Assembly (NCBI RefSeq): GCF_000003605.2
Contig: NW_003156734.1
Span: 197,085 to 219,415, forward strand
Reading direction: 5' to 3'
DNA: 22,331 nt
Origin: Saccoglossus kowalevskii
Lineage: Eukaryota > Hemichordata > Enteropneusta > Harrimaniidae
A program made the position numbers and the translations under genes. Numbering within the stretch: position 1 is the stretch's first letter; the number at the start of each line of letters is the position of its first letter. Of this stretch, positions 18,357-22,331 are shown piece after piece. The notes under the pieces were generated by a model. That model was not told the DNA's origin. It did no database searches and saw only the letters and a program-made list of their open reading frames with translations.

Positions 18357-18469
18357 GTGTAGTATCAATTTCAATTGCTTGCTTAACATATCAAGAATGA
18401 CACAAATTTTATGTAATTTAGATTTATGCAATTTCAATTTAACATCTATTTGTTTGTGTACTTTTGTAG
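18357..18469 (+). other. putative intron 2 in the MULE remnant
   Basis: GTGTAG at the start and TACTTTTGTAG at the end separate CWFHVLQ from AVNRW in phase 0. The clean joint in protein similarity on both sides supports a real former intron. Confidence 0.6.
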
Positions 18470-18863
18470 GCAGTGAATCGCTGGGAAACAAAGCGACAAG
18501 AAGGTGGATTATCGGGATGATTGAATACATATTATAGAAACTATAAATAATGGAAGCTATGTTTAAAATGAAGGAATGTACTACAGTAATATATAATGTT
18601 TACAAGATAACAGTGTAACTAATGTAATCAATAGTCCACAGTAATCACAATTTAAGCTGCCTTAGTATACATGATTTCTCAGTGACCTCTCACAATGCCT
18701 ATGCTGATCATCCATGCATTGACAACGTTTTCTCAAAACTGCAAAACCATTGCACTGGCCTTGCTTTTTGGCAAACCAAGCTTGTTTCTGGTCTAATAAT
18801 TTTATGTTTGCATTTTTTTAAACAAACACAGCCCCAAGGGGTATGCAATGAAAATACGTTTAT

Positions 18864-19050
18864 GAAACCCCCATCCTAATTTTAAAACGAAGAACACACA
18901 TTAATATTCAAATAAATACATTTATATTCAGCCATCGTTCATACTTTTTATATCATAACATATATATTCTTCGGTTTAAAAAAACCCACCCTAATCTTTA
19001 AAATGAAGAACAAAGACCACACATTAATATTCAAATGAATACATTTACAT
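18864..19050. repeat. tandem duplication, period about 123 bp
   Basis: CCC(A/C)..CCTAAT.TTTAAAA(C/T)GAAGAA followed by CACACATTAATATTCAAAT(A/G)AATACATTTA occurs at about 18,868-18,930 and again at about 18,984-19,050. The two copies differ by a few substitutions and a short insertion (CAAAGAC). The separation between anchor points is 123 bp. Confidence 0.75.
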
Positions 19051-19080
19051 ACATTTAGAAAAACATTAATGGATGTATAG

Positions 19081-19736
19081 GTGTTTGAGAAGCACGATAT
19101 TGACCTTGCCTTAATACAGCCAGCTGTCAATCAAGCCATTCAGGATATTGAGAACCTGAAAGACAAAGACGTACCACACTTGTACTTAGGTTAAGAAAAA
19201 ACATTTCAAAGAGAAAATTATTCTGTGAAGAAATAATAAACAATTTGAAAACCCGATTTCCAGATGATAGTTCCAAAATAATCCGTTTTTGCTGTATTGG
19301 GCATGCGACCACTTTCTTTCGAGATAATAAGGTCGAATGGGGTAATGATAAAATAGAGGTTCTTATTCAGAATTTATGGGTATGAAGTTACTCTTGATGA
19401 TGGTACACCTAAACCTTCTTTGATTGATCCAGAGGCCACCAGGAGAGAATGGCACTTCGCCAAAAAACTTGTGTGAACTTTGGAAAATCACAAAGAACGT
19501 TTTCCAGATCTTCTCACCCTGTCAAGTATTGCACTTGTGATTGTGACTGCTGATTGTGCGAGAGGGTTCTCTGCCCAAAATAAAACAAAAACTGATGCAC
19601 GAAACAGACTAATACTGGTGAGAGACTTTTGACCAGTGCTGTAAATGGACCATCTGTTGACTCATTTCAGTTTGACAAAGCTGTACATGTATGGCGTGAA
19701 ACACGAGACAGGCGTTTGTTTCAGTTTAGTAAATAA
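19081..19736 (+). pseudogene. hAT-type transposase C-terminal region (ZNF862/KIAA1586-like), broken
   Basis: Starts just after an acceptor-like GATGTATAG with FEKHDIDLALIQPAVNQAI. It then uses shifted frames for KRKLFCEEIINNLKTRFPD, GYEVTLDDGTPKPSLIDPEA, RFPDLLTLSSIALVIVTAD, CARGFSAQNKTKTDARNRL, and finally LLTSAVNGPSVDSFQFDKAV ending WRETRDRRLFQFSK and TAA at 19734-19736. The block (D/E)CxRGFSxxNxxKTxxRNRL, followed by NGP...F.F..A...W....RR, is the hAT dimerisation region of ZNF862/KIAA1586-like transposons. At least three frameshifts and an in-frame TGA (after AKKLV) are present. The catalytic N-terminal part is not in the window. Confidence 0.72.
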
Positions 19737-20478
19737 AGCGTGAAAACAATATTATAGAACATATAACCACAACGTTAAATCTTACCTTTGTTTCATTGTG
19801 CTACATCCAGACTGTGTTAAAATAATATAGCATCCACTGTCACTGTGTCACACCAGAACCCATTCATGACCACCTGTGACGAATTTACATTTCAATGTTA
19901 TGTATAATAGTGATAAACTGTTAACACTAAGAAAAAACATAGTGAACTTGTATCCAATAAAGTGTAACCCAACTGATTTGATTTTGAAGTCTCTTCCCGC
20001 AGTTATATGATAAATAAAAAAAATAAATAAAATGCTTGCTTACATGTGGTCTCTTCTAGCAAGCACTGGAAGGGTAATTATGCTGCAGCTTCCCTTTGTC
20101 AATGTTCCATTAATTGGCCCAGTAGGTAGATGTAAGTGGTCATGAAGAAGGTATTAGTAAAGGGCACTGTTCAGTACTATAAAATTATTTATATAATGTT
20201 GTCCAATAAAACTACAAATGTCATTTTGTATGCATTCATGCTTTTATAAATGCTGGAAAAATGCTTCAGACCTGCCACTAGATTGTTGCATTTCACTTAA
20301 GCTAATTCAAAATACTCCAGACAATCATTAAACTGGTTACATTGTGCCAAGTGAACACTTCGTGGTCATGAGCACGCCATGGTGGCTATGTCATGCTGCA
20401 GTACGCCAACTTCTGGGCCCCCAATAATTTGTCATGGCCCTTGTTCTGACACGAGAGGGGCCCCAATGGCCCACTTAA
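19737..20478. other. spacer between hAT and recombinase remnants
   Basis: AT-rich with no open frames of note; probably the 3' non-coding end of the hAT copy and flanking repeats. A less AT-rich patch at about 20,370-20,470 precedes the recombinase fragment but I could not read it as protein. Confidence 0.45.
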
Positions 20479-20981
20479 TGAATTCCTAGATCAATCAATG
20501 GTCCTTTGGAATGGTTAAACTTATTACTGCGAGCAATCAAGCTGTTTCGGGCCCAGCATTCCAAGATTAGACTTTCAATCACTGCAGACATTTTAGCCCA
20601 GTTAACCTCAGCTTCACATGGTGGGGTTTTCACTTCATACACCGATGCTCTTTTAATGGCTGTCATGTTAGTTGCTTTTTTGAGGTGTGGGGAATTCGCC
20701 ATAGACTCCACACACTTTGATCACAATATACATTTATGCATGGAAGACATTACTTTCCAAAATTCAGACCAGAATTTCGAAAGCCTCAAAGACTGATCCC
20801 TTTCTCACTCTCTGTAGCAATAACAGGTTCTGTCCTATAACAGCACTAAAGCATTATCTTCAGGCCAAATCATGTGATGCATTGTTCGTCTTTTAAGATG
20901 GCCAGCCACTGAGTCGTTCACGGTCTCTGTCATGTTTCAGGTCTTTACTTACAGCTATTAGTGTCGACGATTTCTTGTAAG
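20479..20981 (+). pseudogene. tyrosine recombinase fragment (DIRS/Crypton-type), broken
   Basis: The first frame (to 20,796) reads LLLRAIKLFRAQHSKIRLSI, TADILAQL, DALLMAVMLVAFLRCGEFAI and MEDITFQNSD. A +1 shift at about 20,791 continues TDPFLTLCSNNRFCPITALKHYLQAKSCDALFVF, here shown only as its key parts CPITALKHYL and ALFVF; an in-frame TAA interrupts before DGQPLSRSRSLSCFRSLL. This is the characteristic core of eukaryotic YR retroelements/Cryptons: (R)LPIT..IL..L, F.R.GE with the first catalytic Arg, CP..AL..Y, LF.F.DG.PL. The HxxR box, GHSFRIGAAT-like block and catalytic Tyr are absent. One frameshift and one stop make it dead. Confidence 0.7.
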
Positions 20982-21153
20982 CCAATGTATTTCGTTTTGT
21001 GTCCCCTTGTTTTGCCAAAGTAATAAACGTTATTTTTCATGTACCTATCTCTGTTTGTGTCATTTAAGGGGTCAGTGCACTTCCCGGGATCGATTGGGTC
21101 GCGATTACCTAAGCTATCACTGACGTAAAAAGTCTCTCACCCCTTGGTTAATG

Positions 21154-21203
21154 CTCAGACAACTAATAAATTTATAAAATTACTAATTTATTAGTTATCT
21201 GAG
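21154..21203. repeat. inverted repeat, 19-bp stem and 12-nt loop
   Basis: CTCAGACAACTAATAAATT at 21154-21172 pairs with AATTTATTAGTTATCTGAG at 21185-21203, with one mismatch in 19 (C/T at position 7 of the stem). The loop is TATAAAATTACT. No T-run terminator context and no coding sequence nearby; it could be a mini-element end, a cruciform-prone site or a structured RNA element. Confidence 0.85.
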
Positions 21204-21954
21204 GTTATTATTACGGTTTTTTGTCGCCAGAGCGATTCATGTTCCAATTTTGGTTCCCAAATAAACAACCTATCTAACAGCTTGATTAAATTGATGATAT
21301 AACCAAACGATCATGGTAGATTGGCCTCGTCCTTCTCTTGCTCGGAAATACAAGGGCGATAAAACTCGATTTTGATAGACGCAGGTCGTTTCTTTTGTTT
21401 CAGGTTCGCTGTTATTTTGAGTGAATCATGGAGGTAGAAAAGCTTTCTACCAGCATGGGTGAATATAGAACATCTTCAAGCTCAAAATTGTAGCAATATT
21501 GTTCATGTCGCTGTACGTCAAAACACATGATAGTCGACATGGAGGGTTGGCAAGGGGTATTTTCGTAAGCTGTAATCATTTGTTTTTATTTTCATAATAA
21601 TGTAATTTAAATAAGTAAAAACCATAAATTTGTAGTTGTATAATGTAATCAGCTATTTTATTCGCTATTTTATTCACATTAACAATCCGATATTTCTGCT
21701 AGATAACAAAGTGCTGTCAAATCAGTAAGAAAAATATTATGGACCCCATGGTATATATGTGCAAAAAATGTTAATACAGAATAAATATCAGTGAAAACAA
21801 TATTTTCAATCATCTCATTTTTTTTAAAATCCTTCAGCCACCATGAACATATTGCTAAACCGCCAGTTGTGAACTTTAAATCTAAGTCCGAAAACGGGGA
21901 CTATTAATTTGAGTTTGTTCCGTCCGTCTCGAACACCCATTGATGGATTTTATT
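21204..21954. other. AT-rich stretch, nothing recognised
   Basis: Between the hairpin and the quasi-palindromic repeats no open frame, repeat or structured site stands out. Poly-T/A runs occur near 21,820. Confidence 0.45.
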
Positions 21955-22149
21955 CAAAATGGTCGACTGGCAGCCATTTTGGATATAAAATTTGCTATTT
22001 CTGATAGCAAAACGTGTCCGCAGCAGTTTCTCGGAGATGACTGGGCCGATTTGGATCAAAGTTTGTATGATGATCATACATATTGGGTTATAGGTGTACG
22101 TCATTTTTTTCGTGATTCGAACAAATATGGCCGACTGGCGGCCATTTTG
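21955..22149. repeat. pair of quasi-palindromic AAATGGCCG..GGC.GCCATTTTG motifs
   Basis: CAAAATGGTCGACTGGCAGC then CATTTTG (21955-21981), and CAAATATGGCCGACTGGCGG then CCATTTTG (22122-22149), 168 bp apart in the same orientation. Each is close to its own reverse complement, with CAAAATGG at one end and CCATTTTG at the other. The sequence between copies is open for a short frame but is not recognised as protein. The paired arrangement suggests a dispersed repeat element. Confidence 0.7.
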
Positions 22150-22331
22150 TTTTTCATGATACCCATGCCTATTTTCCCATGAATGTAATGAACATTTCTG
22201 TTTAAATTTTGTTCAAAGACAGTATACCAATAGATACCTCAACATGAACATTATTTTTGTAATCTCCTATTAATGGTTTCAATCTAATCTCAATGACTTA
22301 ATTAGCATCAAATTGATACGTCAGATCACAA

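Larger units (their letters stand above)
17901..18537 (+). pseudogene. MULE/ZSWIM-like DDE transposase core, intron-containing, broken
   Basis: A first segment (17901-18063) reads PIPKGAISEVRKEHDFIDAT then YRGITDYGYAFYAVLV; DAT-Y is the first catalytic-aspartate block of MULE transposases. After a frameshift it continues (IVLKRCFMKLKEANNNVYL) to a donor at 18124. The second exon, 18261-18356, carries the second aspartate block MVDKD, GFPKSDIFLCWFHVLQ, and splices (intron 18357-18469) to AVNRWETKRQEGG before a stop at 18535-18537. D..(VDKD)..FP....LC.FHV is the signature of MULE-derived ZSWIM1/3-type proteins and related transposons. The third acidic residue and SWIM zinc finger are not seen. 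Confidence 0.68.

Noticed and set aside
18187-18537. 116-codon plus-strand ORF
   Set aside because: It runs through the two introns of the MULE remnant in a frame other than the one carrying VDKD and FHV, so it is a shadow.

Overview
This window looks like AT-rich nuclear DNA of a metazoan, probably a marine invertebrate. Coding sequence is scarce and split into short exons with GT-AG introns. The only recognisable host genes are of the animal MS4A-like (four-pass, CD20-like) family, and the rest is minisatellites, TIR elements and decayed transposase exons. I cannot name the phylum from the sequence alone.

The left and centre (1-12,115) hold two tandem MS4A-like genes, both on the minus strand. 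Gene B is upstream and almost complete: six exons between 12,041 and 7,987 with matching splice phases, four predicted membrane segments (one each in exons 1-4, with TM2 completed at the exon 1/2 junction) and a Gln/Pro/Met-rich C-terminal tail ending in a PPSY (PPxY) motif. Gene A is cut by the window's left edge: exon 1 (1456-1668) and exon 2 (446-502) are present and later exons lie beyond position 1. The first exons of A and B plus about 70 bp of 5' flank are nearly identical, whereas exon 2 is only about 75% identical and the introns are unrelated. This pattern suggests gene conversion confined to the first exon. Gene B exon 1 lacks 4 nt found in A, which shifts the frame and stops after 42 codons. 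B is therefore a recent pseudogene, a gene using a downstream start that omits TM1, or affected by an allelic or assembly error.

The introns and spacers are repeat-rich. They include a 26-bp minisatellite (1-253, in gene A intron 2), a 22-bp minisatellite filling gene B intron 4 (about 9530-10,070), and a degenerate 122-bp triplication in intron 5. A 955-bp TIR element (2634-3588) carries a strong G-quadruplex motif, and another TIR element (7107-7750) has a diverged relative at 17,250-17,545. A further dispersed repeat pair lies at about 3900-4275 and 13,870-14,150. A 296-bp MITE at 14,615-14,910 is flanked by TTAA.

The right third (about 16,400-21,000) is a graveyard of plus-strand transposase pieces from four different classes: a Mutator-like N-terminal domain, an intron-containing MULE/ZSWIM-like DDE core, a hAT C-terminal dimerisation region, and a DIRS/Crypton-type tyrosine recombinase. 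All carry stops or frameshifts. The far right has a 19-bp-stem hairpin and a pair of quasi-palindromic repeats. I see no tRNA, rRNA or CRISPR array.
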